Shown here: positions 31,989-41,398 of the stretch, piece after piece
How positions within the stretch are numbered: the first letter of the stretch is position 1
Layout: each line of letters begins with the position of its first letter
NCBI RefSeq assembly: GCF_016808335.1
Contig: NC_053153.1
Span: 18,673,033-18,737,032 of the forward strand
Direction of reading: 5' to 3'
Source: Panicum virgatum
Lineage: Eukaryota; Streptophyta; Magnoliopsida; Poales; Poaceae
DNA length: 64,000 bases
Program-made: the position numbers and the translations under genes
Notes under the pieces: generated by a model
Told to the model about the DNA's origin: nothing
The model's input: only the letters and a program-made list of their open reading frames with translations
Databases searched by the model: none

Positions 31989-33747
31989 CTATCGACGAAA
32001 AACATTACAATCATTAGTAGCATGAGATGTAGAGTTATGCCACTTACAATATGCATGTCGTCTAAGTTCGTCGGGAGATGGAATAGCATGTGACAATCGG
32101 ATGTTACCATTCCTAAGCAATTCATCGAAAATCCGATCACACTTAGAAACATCAAAAGTAAATTTCGGCTCCTCTTGCCGATTCTTTTGAATCGGCTTGA
32201 GAGACGGAATCGAACCGGGTTTGGCCTTTGATGGCCAAACAAATTCAGCGGCATACACTTCCTTACTATCATCGTCCGAACCATCCGAATCAGGATCAAG
32301 AACATGTGTGTTGGACCGATGAGGCTTGAAAGTATCTTTAAGATTTTTATACTTAAATTCGGTGCCAATAGCTCGCATTTGCAAATGATTAACCGTAATG
32401 TAATCAAAACCTTCAAGTTTTTCCTTCAAGTAAGAACGCAAGCCATTAAACGCTAAATCCGCCAAATCCTTTTCTGAAAGAGATGAATTAAAACACCGAT
32501 TTTTCAAAGCTTTAAATCTCTGAAAGTAATCCAAAACTGTTTCATCTCGAGTTTGTTTAATCGATGTCAAGTCTAGCAATCGAACCTCGGCTTCCCCACT
32601 ATAGAAGTGATCATGAAATTTGCGCTCTAATTGATTCCAATTTAAAATAGATCCCGGCGCAAGTGAGGAAAACCAAGAGAAAGCGGTTCCGGTCAAAGAC
32701 AAAGAAAACAAACGAACCCGCAAGGCATCATTAAGACCCGCTTCTCCCAATTGCAAGACATATTGGCTAACATGCTCCCAAGTTGTACGAGAATCTTCAC
32801 CATTGAATTTGACAAACTCGGGAATACGCCAACCAACAGGATATGAAATAAAATCAAACTCAGGAGGATATGGCTTTTGATATAAACGCGACCCACCCAT
32901 ATCAATCCCAAGTTTAGATTTAAGTACTCCGGCTAAATCTTCTTTAAATCTACTAAAATCGGCCTGATAAGCTCCACTGGCCGAAGTATTCGGAGAAGAT
33001 GAAACACGTTGCATGGTAGGACTGGAATAAGCCATATTAGTGTTAGAAAATCGGCCCTCGATGAGGTCCAGATCCCTGCTGTGACGTAGCATGAGGCCAT
33101 GTATACATCACCACCTCATTAGTTCGGCTAGGGACGGCCGAACTAGGGTTAGACGTATACGGTACAGAGGGCACTGGTTGCTGTCCGGTCATACCGGTCT
33201 GACCGGTCGAGTGACTGGTCTGACCGCCTGCACCAGTCTGACCGGTCGAGGTGACCGGTGGGACCGGTGGCGCATGAACTGTGGACGGCAACGGAGATTG
33301 CCCTGGAAACGAGTTCGGCGGCATCCCATAGAATTGATCTTGGGTAAAAGATGTGCCAGCCGAATCTGATTCCGTGAATTGAGCGCCACCCTCGACAGTT
33401 TTACCTTTTTTGAGTGCTGCAATTTCATCATTAAGCCCAGCAAGAGTCTCTCCCGAAGCTACTTGCGCAGCAGATATTTTCGAATCTACCATGAGAGAGA
33501 ATTGCCTAACTAATTCAGAGGGATCATTAGGAAGTACCTCGACCTTGTCTTGGTTTAACTTGAACGATGGCATCACGAACTCCCCGACCCTCTTGACTAG
33601 GCCTCCTCGCTCCTTCTTGAATCCCTGAAGAAATTGCTCCTTCATGTGCTCTTCAGCGATGAGGTAGGCCTTGCGCTCCTCTTCAGTGAGCTCCTCCATG
33701 GTTGCCTTGATGATGTTGTCGTTGTGGATCTCACCATGAGTACCCAT
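31989..33747 (-). pseudogene. Gypsy gag
   Basis: Two frames, 33043-33747 and 31989-33092. The first starts MGTHGEIHNDNIIKATMEEL and ends in a TGQTG-rich linker. The second holds the Retrotrans_gag core (YPVGWRIPEFVKFNGED, AFSWFSSLAPGSI, WNQLERKFHDHF, DETVLDYFQRFKALK) and a Cys/His end (CKWHNSTSHATNDCNVFRR) typical of this plant lineage instead of a CCHC knuckle. The join near 33050-33090 is out of frame. Confidence 0.85.
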
Positions 33748-33799
33748 CTTCTTGGAGAATCTAAATTAGATCGGTTTTTTGAAACCAGATTAATCTGAT

Positions 33800-33823
33800 C
33801 CCCAGCGGAGTCGCCAAAAAGTG
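33800..33823 (-). promoter_or_regulatory. Primer-binding-site region of the gypsy element
   Basis: Read on the minus strand just after the 5' LTR: TTTTTGGCGACTCCGCTGGG. TGGCGACTCCGCTGGGGA is the usual form of plant gypsy primer sites. I did not assign the tRNA. Confidence 0.65.
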
Positions 33824-34329
33824 TGTTGACACAGAATCGCGCCAACACACTCGAATGCGCTAGAACGCGCGAACGATCGTCAAAACGATCAACACCCGCG
33901 AAAACCCTGGGCGGACCGGTCTGACCGGTTTCGCCGACCGGTCTGACCGGTGCAAGCAGGGGCTCGCTGGAAACCTAGAACAGTGAGCTCGGGAGGGACC
34001 CCGTCGGAGCTTGTGATCGTAGAGTTGCTCTGAGGTCGGCAGGCCACTCAGAACGTCTTCAAACGCCGCCGGGACGAAGGAAGAAATAAATCTAGGGTTG
34101 GAAAAGACTAGGATTTGAGAGGTAAAAATAATGCGATTTTTGTATTGATTCGATTGGGAATAACCTCAATCGGCCTTAGCCTTTATATTTATAGGCCGGA
34201 AAAGACGTACCCCTTCACGAGTAGGATTACATGAGGACTCTTTACAAAAAACCTAATTCTACTCGGACTGTACAGACCCGACCGGTCTGACCGGCCGGTC
34301 TCGGCAGATGCCAAATTTGGCAATCAACA
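33824..34329 (-). repeat. 5' LTR of the gypsy element
   Basis: 506 bp, near-identical to 25522-26049, flanked outside by the GATAG duplication. ACCGGT repeat clusters are at 33914-33952 and about 34281-34300. Confidence 0.95.
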
Positions 34330-34737
34330 GATAGTCACCGTTGTCGGGGGTACGCTGAGTTCATCAAAAGGGAAGATTTGGAGAAGTCCAAGCATCTCCG
34401 GGACGATTCTTTTGCCGTTCGGTGTGATGTGGTTGTTACCCGCGAATTCCGCGCAGAGGAGGCGCCGGTGGCCACCACTCCAGCCTCTGTCTCCGTGCCT
34501 CCATCTGACCTGCACAAGCATCTTGGTGATCTCCTCCAGACATAGAAGGGTGCCGACGTGGTGTTCGACGTTGCCGGTCAGACGTTCGCTGCACACCGGT
34601 GCGTGCTCGCAGCCCGGTCACCTGTCTTCAGCGCAGAGCTCTTCGGTGTGATGAAAGAGAGCGACACCGGAGGTGTGGTGCGCATAGATGACATGGAGGC
34701 TCAGGTGTTCAAGGCTTTGCTCTACTTCATTTACACC

Positions 34738-35018
34738 CAGGGGCGGATGCACACCCCGGGCCACCCGGCCATGGCCCGGGGTTTGGCCTAATTTTTTTTC
34801 ATTTTGCAGTAGTTTCTATTTCTGGACTTGAATCAATTGCTGAAGAAGGATTTGGATCAATTGCTGAAGAAGAATAAATATATTACTTCGCGATGGCGCT
34901 TTTTGTATGTTATCTATCTTTCTGTTTATATTTTCATATATCTTTTGAACTGTTAGTTTGTGGACGTCTATACTTAAAATTCGGCCCGGGGTTCGACTCA
35001 ATCCTGGTTCCGCCACTG
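34738..35018. mobile_element. 281-bp hAT-type MITE inside the BTB domain
   Basis: The ends CAGGGGCGGA and CAGTGGCGGA (reverse complement of the right end) form the inverted repeat. An 8-bp duplication TTTACACC stands at 34730-34737 and 35019-35026. Both features are typical of hAT elements with CAGNGGCGGA ends. A further inverted pair around GGCCCGGGGTT lies inside. It has no coding capacity. Confidence 0.9.
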
Positions 35019-35344
35019 TTTACACCGACTTATTCCCGAACGCGGCGGAAGAAGATGAAGATGTTTTGGCTCAGCATCTACTGGTCGCTGCTGACAGATA
35101 CAACTTGGAGAGGCTGAAACTGTTATGTGAACAGAAGTTGCGTGAGTACATTGATGTGGGTACTGTGGCAACCATCCTGGCTCTAGCTGAGCAACACCAC
35201 TGCCATGGACTCAAGAAGGTGTGCTTCCATTTTCTCAGCTCGCCTGCAAATCTGAAGGCAGTGGTGGCCAGCGATGGCTTTAAGCATCTAAGCAGCAGCT
35301 GTCCCTCTCTTATGCAGGAGTTGATTGGCATGCTAGCTAATTAG

Positions 35345-36505
35345 TTCTGTGATGCCTAATTTCTTAGCAATTGCGGGTGATGTTTTCAGGACTTCTGTCG
35401 TCAAGTAGTTTGGCAATGCTAGTGGGACTTGCAGCTGTATACCCAAAGTTTCAAGAAGATTCTAAGTAGTTTCATCTGTTAGCACTTTGGTCAGTTGATT
35501 GCTTCTGTGCAACTCTACCAATTAATACCGGATGATTTTGTTGTCTTCTAACTTTGAATCTCCACTGGAAGTTCATCTATATGTCTGGCTGGCATAGTTC
35601 TCTGGATGCAGTAGTTATAGTCCTTTATGTTACCTAGAATTTGTCGATGCTCTACTTGTTAATCCAGGCGCATTTATGCTTTAACACCAGAGTATCAGAC
35701 AGTTTGATACCAGGTCAAGGTCATTGCTTCTCTATCTTAAAGTCCGGGGCATAGTTAGTTATATCTGATGTTTTCATTTGATTATACTTGATATATAATT
35801 CAGGATTTCAGGTAACTGTGCTGAATTGCTGATTGATCTCCACTACTACTGAGTTTGATACCAGGTCAAGGTCATTGCTTCTCCATCTTTAATATCTGAT
35901 ATTTTCATTTGAACATAATATTGATATATAGTTCAGGTAACTATGCTGAATTGCTGATTGATCTCCACTCTGAGTTTTTGTCGAATACTTGGACATAAGA
36001 GTGCGGCCGTGAGGATATTGAGTCAGACTCTCTAAATTTGGGGCAAAAGAATATGAGGGCAATTCCCTGTGGTAACCGTGATGCGAGAGCTAGCGCCCGG
36101 TCTGGCCACGGGTCACGATGGTCTCACTGTGGATCATGGGAGGCAGATGCCCTGGACACATCAGTGTTTCTGTTGCTATGGGAAGGAGCTCCCATAGTTG
36201 ACTGAACCTCATTTACAAGTATCCTGTGTCTCGGTGAAATTCTCATAGACTCTGACCTTACTGTAGATATTGATGATCAAATCCTTTTTACTCATAGACT
36301 GTCTTACAATAAATAGTAACATTAGTATATTTAGTAAGGTCTTAATAGTTCAAGACCATCCTGCAGCAATATGCTCACATGATATTCTCGTCTTTCTGAT
36401 TTGATCTTACCCTTCTATGCACATCTGGATATACGCTATGGTGTAATAATTCTATACTGGGTTTACTAGAAAAGCCTAGAGGCTAGAGCACATCTGTATT
36501 TGGTC
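35345..36505. repeat. 3' flank of the MATH-BTB gene with a ~150-bp tandem duplication
   Basis: No gene. A segment starting TTGATACCAGGTCAAGGTCA and ending GCTGATTGATCTCCACT is present twice in direct orientation (about 35704-35846 and 35858-35970). The copies differ by small indels. The rest is UTR or spacer down to the QWRF stop codon at 36506. Confidence 0.65.
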
Positions 36506-38827
36506 CTAGAATCCAAGTGCCTGCGTACATTCCACGGTCACAGCGCTAGGTGCTGACGACTGCACGAGATGGCAGCGCAAGCTCTGTTGCTGGACCTGCA
36601 GGTTAAGAGCAACAGTGAAAACATCGGTAAGAATTTGTGCTACCAAAGTAAGTGCAAGGCATCAACAACGAAAACAGTGGTATTACCTGCAGTGCAGAGA
36701 CCCGGCTAAGCAGCTCGAGGCACTCCTGCAACAGGGCCTTCTCTTCGCTCGCCACACGCACCAGCTCTGAGATCACCAACGCCGTGTCCTTAGCCTAGGG
36801 GCAACGACAAATAAAAATAGTAAACCTCCATTGATCACCAGGATCTGTGCATGAATTAGGACAGGCGCAATTTGGAGCTCATTTTCACATATTTGGTCAG
36901 TTACCAGGGGACTGAATGATCTCGCCATCGCCTTGGCTGTCAATGTGAGCTCAAGCGCTTGCTGTAGAATGGTCGCCAATGGCGGCAGGGATGCCTGTAT
37001 GCGAATGAACAACTTGCATTATTATGTGTGGAGTTGTTTGAGGTTGCTGTCTGGTGGCATAGTGTTAGGAGTAGTAAGCATATTCCTGATACACTTCAGG
37101 ATTATTTGTACTGTATTTTACCAAAGACAAAAAAAATTACAAAAAAAAGAAATCCATTGGCTGTGTTTAGTTCCGCGAAAAGTTCCCAAAATTTTTCAGT
37201 GACGCACATCACATCGAATCTTACGATACATATATGGAGTATTAAATGTAGTTAAAAATATAATTAATTACACAGTTTGGTTGTAAATGACGAGACGAAT
37301 CTTTTGAGACTAATTACTTCATGGTTGGACAATAGTTGCCAAATAAAGCCGAAACGTGCTACAACAACTTTTTCGCGAACTGAACACACCCATTGTTGAA
37401 ATGCATCTCCATATGCAGCAGAAATCGCAAGCATTAGTCGAAAACGGAATACCTTGGCACCATTGGTGAGAGGAAGCCTGCAAACGGCTGCCCGGGTGCA
37501 GCCGATGGTCGACGTCAGGGCAGCGGCGTGCTCGGTTTCCACCTGCCCCCAGCTCTCCAAATCTTTCATCTGCGGGGTCATCCACCATCTCCTCAGAATT
37601 TGAATCAAATTATCTAGGAATTAAGATCGGTAGTGCACATTTTATAGAATTGTAAATTTAAATTTGTATCTGAACCTGGAAAGAGAGCACGGTGTTTAGC
37701 TTAATCTTCTGCTTCTCCTTCTCGAGCTGCACCCGCTTCCTCGCCACCTTCCCTCTCATCTCCGACACGCTCGCCCATGCGCCCATGAAGTCGAGCTCGG
37801 CGCTGGCCTGCTTCCTCTTGCGCACGGCCTCGGCCGTGGCGTTCGCGAAGCGCCACTGCAGGAGGCGGCAGTGCGCCATCCTCATCTGGTGCCCGACCTC
37901 GGAGCCACCGCCTCCGGTGCTGCTCCGCGACGACGACGACGACGACACCGGCGAGGACAGCAAGGTGGCCGCGGCCGCGGCAATGGACGCGTCCTCGGCG
38001 GCGTGCTTCCTCCGGTGGAAGATATGGCCCCACCCGAGGCTGATCAGGCTCTTCTTTCCCTTGGCCTCCGGCACCGTGGGCAGCGCCGTCGCCGCCTTGA
38101 GCGGCGAGCCGCTGCGCCGCCCCGGCGAGAGCGCCCACTGCGTGTTGCTCGAGCCGAGCAGGCGGACCGAGCTCTTGCGGGGGAGCAACGGCGAGCGCGG
38201 CTTCGAGGCCGCCGCCCTCGCCGTGGTGGAGGAGCCCCTGGAGGCGTCGCTGCACTCCGACCCGGAGCTGGCGGCGTCGGCGGCGGCGTCCAGGGACAAG
38301 CCGCCGTTGGCGAGCCTGCGGAGGTCGGACGGCGCGACGCGGCCCGGGGTGAGCGTGACGCCCGCGGGCTTGGTGGACGGGAGGAGACGCATGGACCGGC
38401 CGAACGCGTGGCGGCCGCCCTTGCCGGCGGAGGACTTGCCGATCTTCCGGGCCTCCGCGTCCGCGTCGGCGAAGCGCGGAAGCTCGGTGCAGCTGCGCTG
38501 CCGGGAGAGGGCCTGCGGCGCGTCATCTTTGGCGAGGTGGTCCGCGAGCGTGGCCGGCACCGACGGCGACGCGGAGGACAAGGGCGACGGCGCGCGCGGG
38601 GCCGCCTTGTTCTTGCCGCTCTTGCTGCCGCTGGAGGACGAGGAGGATGGCCAGAGCGCGCGGGCGATGGAGGCCGCGCCCGCGCCGCCGGAAGCCGGGG
38701 CGGTGTCCGATCGCGAGACGGAGCGGCGGCCGCTCTGGCGGCCTGGAGAGAGCGCGGCGGCGGGGAGGGGCGACCGGCCCGGGAGCTCCGTGCCGGAGGC
38801 GGACGCCCACCGCTTCGACGACGACAT
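36506..38827 (-). CDS. QWRF-motif protein (AUGMIN8/QWRF family)
   Basis: Five exons were read: 37676-38827, 37453-37569, 36905-36994, 36687-36794 and 36506-36595. All join in phase 0 with GT-AG borders, giving 518 residues. The N-terminal two thirds is Ser/Pro/Ala/Arg-rich and disordered, as usual for microtubule-binding members. The QWRF motif is clear in HCRLLQWRFANATAEAVRKR. C-terminal helices cross the later exons (MKDLESWGQVETEHAAAL; PPLATILQQALELTLTAK; TALVISELVRVASEEKALLQ). Family members bind microtubules, and one is an augmin subunit for microtubule nucleation. Which paralogue this is cannot be told. A MITE sits in intron 2. The first exon is very GC-rich, and its large antisense frames are composition effects. 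Confidence 0.92.
37159..37391. mobile_element. 233-bp MITE in intron 2 of the QWRF gene
   Basis: Terminal inverted repeat GGCTGTGTTTAG / GGGTGTGTTCAG (read from the right), flanked by ATT (37156-37158 and 37392-37394). It shares ends and the word GACGAATCTTTTGAG-like with the MITE at 45372-45659, so both belong to one family. A 3-bp duplication suggests a PIF/Tourist type. Confidence 0.7.
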
Positions 38828-40468
38828 GGCCGCGCGCGCGGTGGGCAGCTAGTAGCAAGCAGCTAGGCACGGAGCACGCGCGCGCGCACGCCTGGTGTGC
38901 GTTGGATAGGCTAGGGCTACCGATACGGTGGCGCGCGCGCGTTGGACGTAGCCATTTGGCCGGCCGCTAGCGGCCGAGAGAGCGAGGCCGGCCGCCGGCG
39001 TCCGAGGACGCGAACGGGTCAGCCGTGGTCTCCGCCGTGCAGGACACCGGACGCGGCGTGAGAGACAAATGGAGGAGCTGCCTCGACGTAATCCGGGAGT
39101 CTGAAGAATGCGACGGCCGCGTTTACAAGGCAATCCACGAAGTGGCAAGGTTTATGGCGCGACGCTTGGAGCTCTGCGCACGGAGACGTCGACATGGGAA
39201 TCGAAGCAAGAAAAAGTGAACGTGAGATCTGACGGGGGAGGAAACAAATCATATATCCATTTACAAATTTGCTGCGATATGATGATTTTCCCCCCCTATA
39301 ATATGATGCCTGGGAATCTCCATCTTTTAGTCCAAATAGAGTATTGGGGATATTGCTGGTCCTATTATAACCCTCCAAAAATTCAATGTAAAATTTATTC
39401 ATCAGTACTATAAAAGGGTGAAAATCTTTTGCAAAGGTTTCGAAAAGTGCTCAAGTTGAACTTAGGAATTAATTTTTGAGATTTGACAGTTCTTAAAAAA
39501 TTGTTGAAGTGGCAAAAGGGCGTGTAGCCTAGTGGCTATAGGAGCCTCGGTAGCAATTCAGATTTTGGGTTCGACTCACTGTGTGAGTGAATATTCTAGA
39601 ATTTAACGATGTCGTGCTTTTAGTGCCATTAACGATGTTGTGCTTTCAGTGGCAGACGATATTCTGTCGACAGCGAGGTGCCAGTGGTGACTTCATCAAT
39701 CTCGAGGATTGGTTGGCTCAGTCATCGAAGATGTTCATAGGAGTAGGGTTTGCGTACGTGTGTTTATAGTAGTGAGTGTACGTGCGTTATGAGTGTCTGA
39801 GTTCTACCGCGTAATCTCAAAAAAAATGTAAAAGTGTATTTGAGAATTTGTTACCCTGTTTTCACAAATTAATTGAATTTAACGTTTTGTGATGCGCATA
39901 ACAAAAGATTGCTAAACAAACTCTAAGGTTCTTTTACCAAAAGTTCAATTTCAGCCAATAGTAGTTTCATTTTATTTGACAATGTAAATCAGTAACGTCC
40001 TCCTAAAAGTTTGAGTGGTGTGTGTAACTAGATGAGCCTGTTGCCAGGTTGCCAGGTTGGGTAAGCTGTAGGCTTGGGATTTTGAGAAAGCTGACCTCCT
40101 TGCATCTTCTGATGCTCTGTCAGTTGGGTGTGAATAAAGTCTCATGTACATGTTTAAAATTGAAGCACACAACTTTCATACCTTTCATGACAAAAGACAC
40201 AGGTCTCTGATCTCAGCTCTCACCGTTCAAACAATCATTCAGTGTTGTACACTGTCTTATAAGCAACTCCTTCGCATCATTGTCAGTTACTCAACGTCCC
40301 TCCCTCCGGCCATCTATCGCCTCGACCAACCTTTTAAGCCTCGCAAAAGTTGGTCATCATCATCGATCGATCGCGAGGCGAGCACCCCAAGAAAACATCA
40401 AGCAAAGCCATTGATCCGAGACCAGTTCCAGTCGCAACCACCGGCGCGCGGGGGGCGGCGATCGAGCC
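38828..40468. other. Intergenic region between divergent QWRF and DUF716 genes
   Basis: 38828-39070 is GC-rich promoter DNA of the QWRF gene with (GC)n and a CACGCG-rich stretch. The rest is AT-rich. A probable SINE lies at 39515-39830. No further gene was recognised; 40320-40468 is the leader of the DUF716 gene. Confidence 0.5.
39515..39830 (+). mobile_element. tRNA-derived SINE-like retroposon
   Basis: It starts with GGGCGTGTAGCCTAGTGG (A-box-like), has GGGTTCGACTC (B-box-like) about 45 bp later, a non-coding body, and ends in a short A run (CAAAAAAAATG). The spacing of the two boxes fits an internal Pol III promoter. No clear target duplication was found, so confidence is moderate. Confidence 0.5.
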
Positions 40469-41398
40469 ATGGGCGGCACGCCGCGCAGCAGCATAGGCCA
40501 CATCCTGCCCGGCGCCGGCTTCTTGGCCGTCGGCCTGTGGCACCTGTTCCGCCACATCAGGCTCTTCTCCCTGCACCCGGACGCGTACGTCGCGCCGGTC
40601 TGGTTCCCCGCGCCGCGCGTCCGCCACCTCGAGCTCATCCTCGTCATCGCCGGCAGCGCCGTCGAGTTCGCCATGGAGATGTTCGTCGACCACTCCACCT
40701 TCCTGCCGTTCGACGCCGACGGCTCCATCCCGTCGGACCGCATGCACAACCACGAGCACGCCATCATCTGCCTCGCGCTCCTCGTCTACGCGGCCTCCGC
40801 GCTGCACCTCGACCGCGTCCGGGCGCGGCGCCGCGACACACTCTCCCTGCTCCTCGTCGCGGTCGTCTTCGCGCAGGAGCTGCTCGTGTTCCACTTCCAC
40901 TCCACCGACCACGCCGGCCTCGAGGGACAGTTCCACTGGCTCCTGCAGCTCGTCGTCGCCGCGTGCCTCGCCACGGCGCTCCTGGGCATCGCTTTCCCGC
41001 GGAGCTTCGCGGTGAGCCTGGTCCGGTCGGCGTGCATCGCGTTCCACGGCGTGTGGCTCATGGTCATCGGCGCCATGGTGTGGGTGCCGGGCCGTGTGCC
41101 CAAGGGCTGCTCGCTCGTTCAGGAGGACGGCCGCGACACCGTGCGCTGCCCCAGCGAGGCCAGCCTGCATCGCGCCAAGGCGCTCGCCAACCTGCAGTTC
41201 GGGTGGTACCTGACTTTCATGACGGTGTTTGTCGTCGCCCTATACCTGTACGTGTGCAAGAGGTATCCTGCGGAGGCAGCGTACGTGCGGGTGCCGGAAG
41301 CCGGCGAAGAGGAGGATAACCTGGAGCAGCGCAAGTGCGGGGCGGTGCGCGGCAGCGACAATGTTCATGGATTCACGCCTTTGGAGATCGAGGTGTAA
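40469..41398 (+). CDS. DUF716 / TMEM45-like multispanning membrane protein
   Basis: Single exon, 309 residues. It starts MGGTPRSSIGHILPGAGFLA and shows about seven hydrophobic spans (for example near 12-30, 52-75, 98-115, 130-147, 165-185, 198-215 and 243-262). The conserved plant DUF716 features are visible: GHILPGAGFLAVGLWHL near the start, HNHEHAIICL near residue 93, and ELLVFHFHSTDH in the middle. Grass members are mostly intronless, as here. The family is related to animal TMEM45. A link of some plant members to virus response is reported, but the molecular role is unknown. The acidic tail (GEEEDN) is cytosolic or lumenal. The long leader (40320-40468) is C-rich. Confidence 0.92.
   Translation: MGGTPRSSIGHILPGAGFLAVGLWHLFRHIRLFSLHPDAYVAPVWFPAPRVRHLELILVIAGSAVEFAMEMFVDHSTFLPFDADGSIPSDRMHNHEHAIICLALLVYAASALHLDRVRARRRDTLSLLLVAVVFAQELLVFHFHSTDHAGLEGQFHWLLQLVVAACLATALLGIAFPRSFAVSLVRSACIAFHGVWLMVIGAMVWVPGRVPKGCSLVQEDGRDTVRCPSEASLHRAKALANLQFGWYLTFMTVFVVALYLYVCKRYPAEAAYVRVPEAGEEEDNLEQRKCGAVRGSDNVHGFTPLEIEV

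Larger units (their letters stand above)
25522..34329 (-). mobile_element. 8.8-kb Ty3/gypsy retrotransposon, Tat-type, complete with both LTRs
   Basis: The element is oriented on the minus strand. LTRs at 33824-34329 (5') and 25522-26049 (3') both start TGTTGACACAG and end TCAACA on the plus strand. The 5-bp duplication GATAG flanks it (25517-25521 and 34330-34334). By eye the LTRs differ at about 11 substitutions in roughly 505 aligned bases plus a 22-bp indel, suggesting an insertion within about the last one or two million years. The order gag, protease, RT-RNase H, second RNase H-like domain, integrase fits the Tat group of Ty3/gypsy. Coding frames are broken in several places. ACCGGT-based repeats are scattered through LTRs and coding spacers. 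Confidence 0.95.
25178..35344 (+). pseudogene. MATH-BTB (BPM-type CUL3 adaptor) gene interrupted by two transposons and one stop
   Basis: The coding parts are 25178-25521, 34335-34737 and 35027-35344. Taking one copy of each target duplication they add up to 1065 bp, exactly 355 codons, the normal size of grass MATH-BTB proteins. The first part and start of the second give a MATH domain (SGYHILRIDAYSRT, LPFTVGGHRWRIRYYPNG, FIKREDLEKSKHLRDDSF). Next come the BTB domain (GADVVFDVAGQTFAAHRCVL, ARSPVFSAELFG) and BACK-like helices (LLVAADRYNLERLKLLCEQK, TILALAEQHHCHGLKK). Such proteins bring substrates to CUL3 ubiquitin ligases. Breaks: the retrotransposon at GATAG, the MITE at TTTACACC, and an in-frame TAG at 34543-34545 just before KGADVVF. 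All other positions are open, so inactivation is recent. Confidence 0.9.

Noticed and set aside
37692..38866. Long plus-strand frames (386 and 331 codons) opposite the QWRF exon
   Set aside because: They are antisense to a GC-rich exon with a clear QWRF motif and proper introns; composition is Arg/Ala/Gly-rich without any domain.
40144..41319. 391-codon plus frame and several minus frames over the DUF716 gene
   Set aside because: Shadows in a GC-rich single-exon gene; only the 309-codon frame shows membrane spans and conserved motifs.
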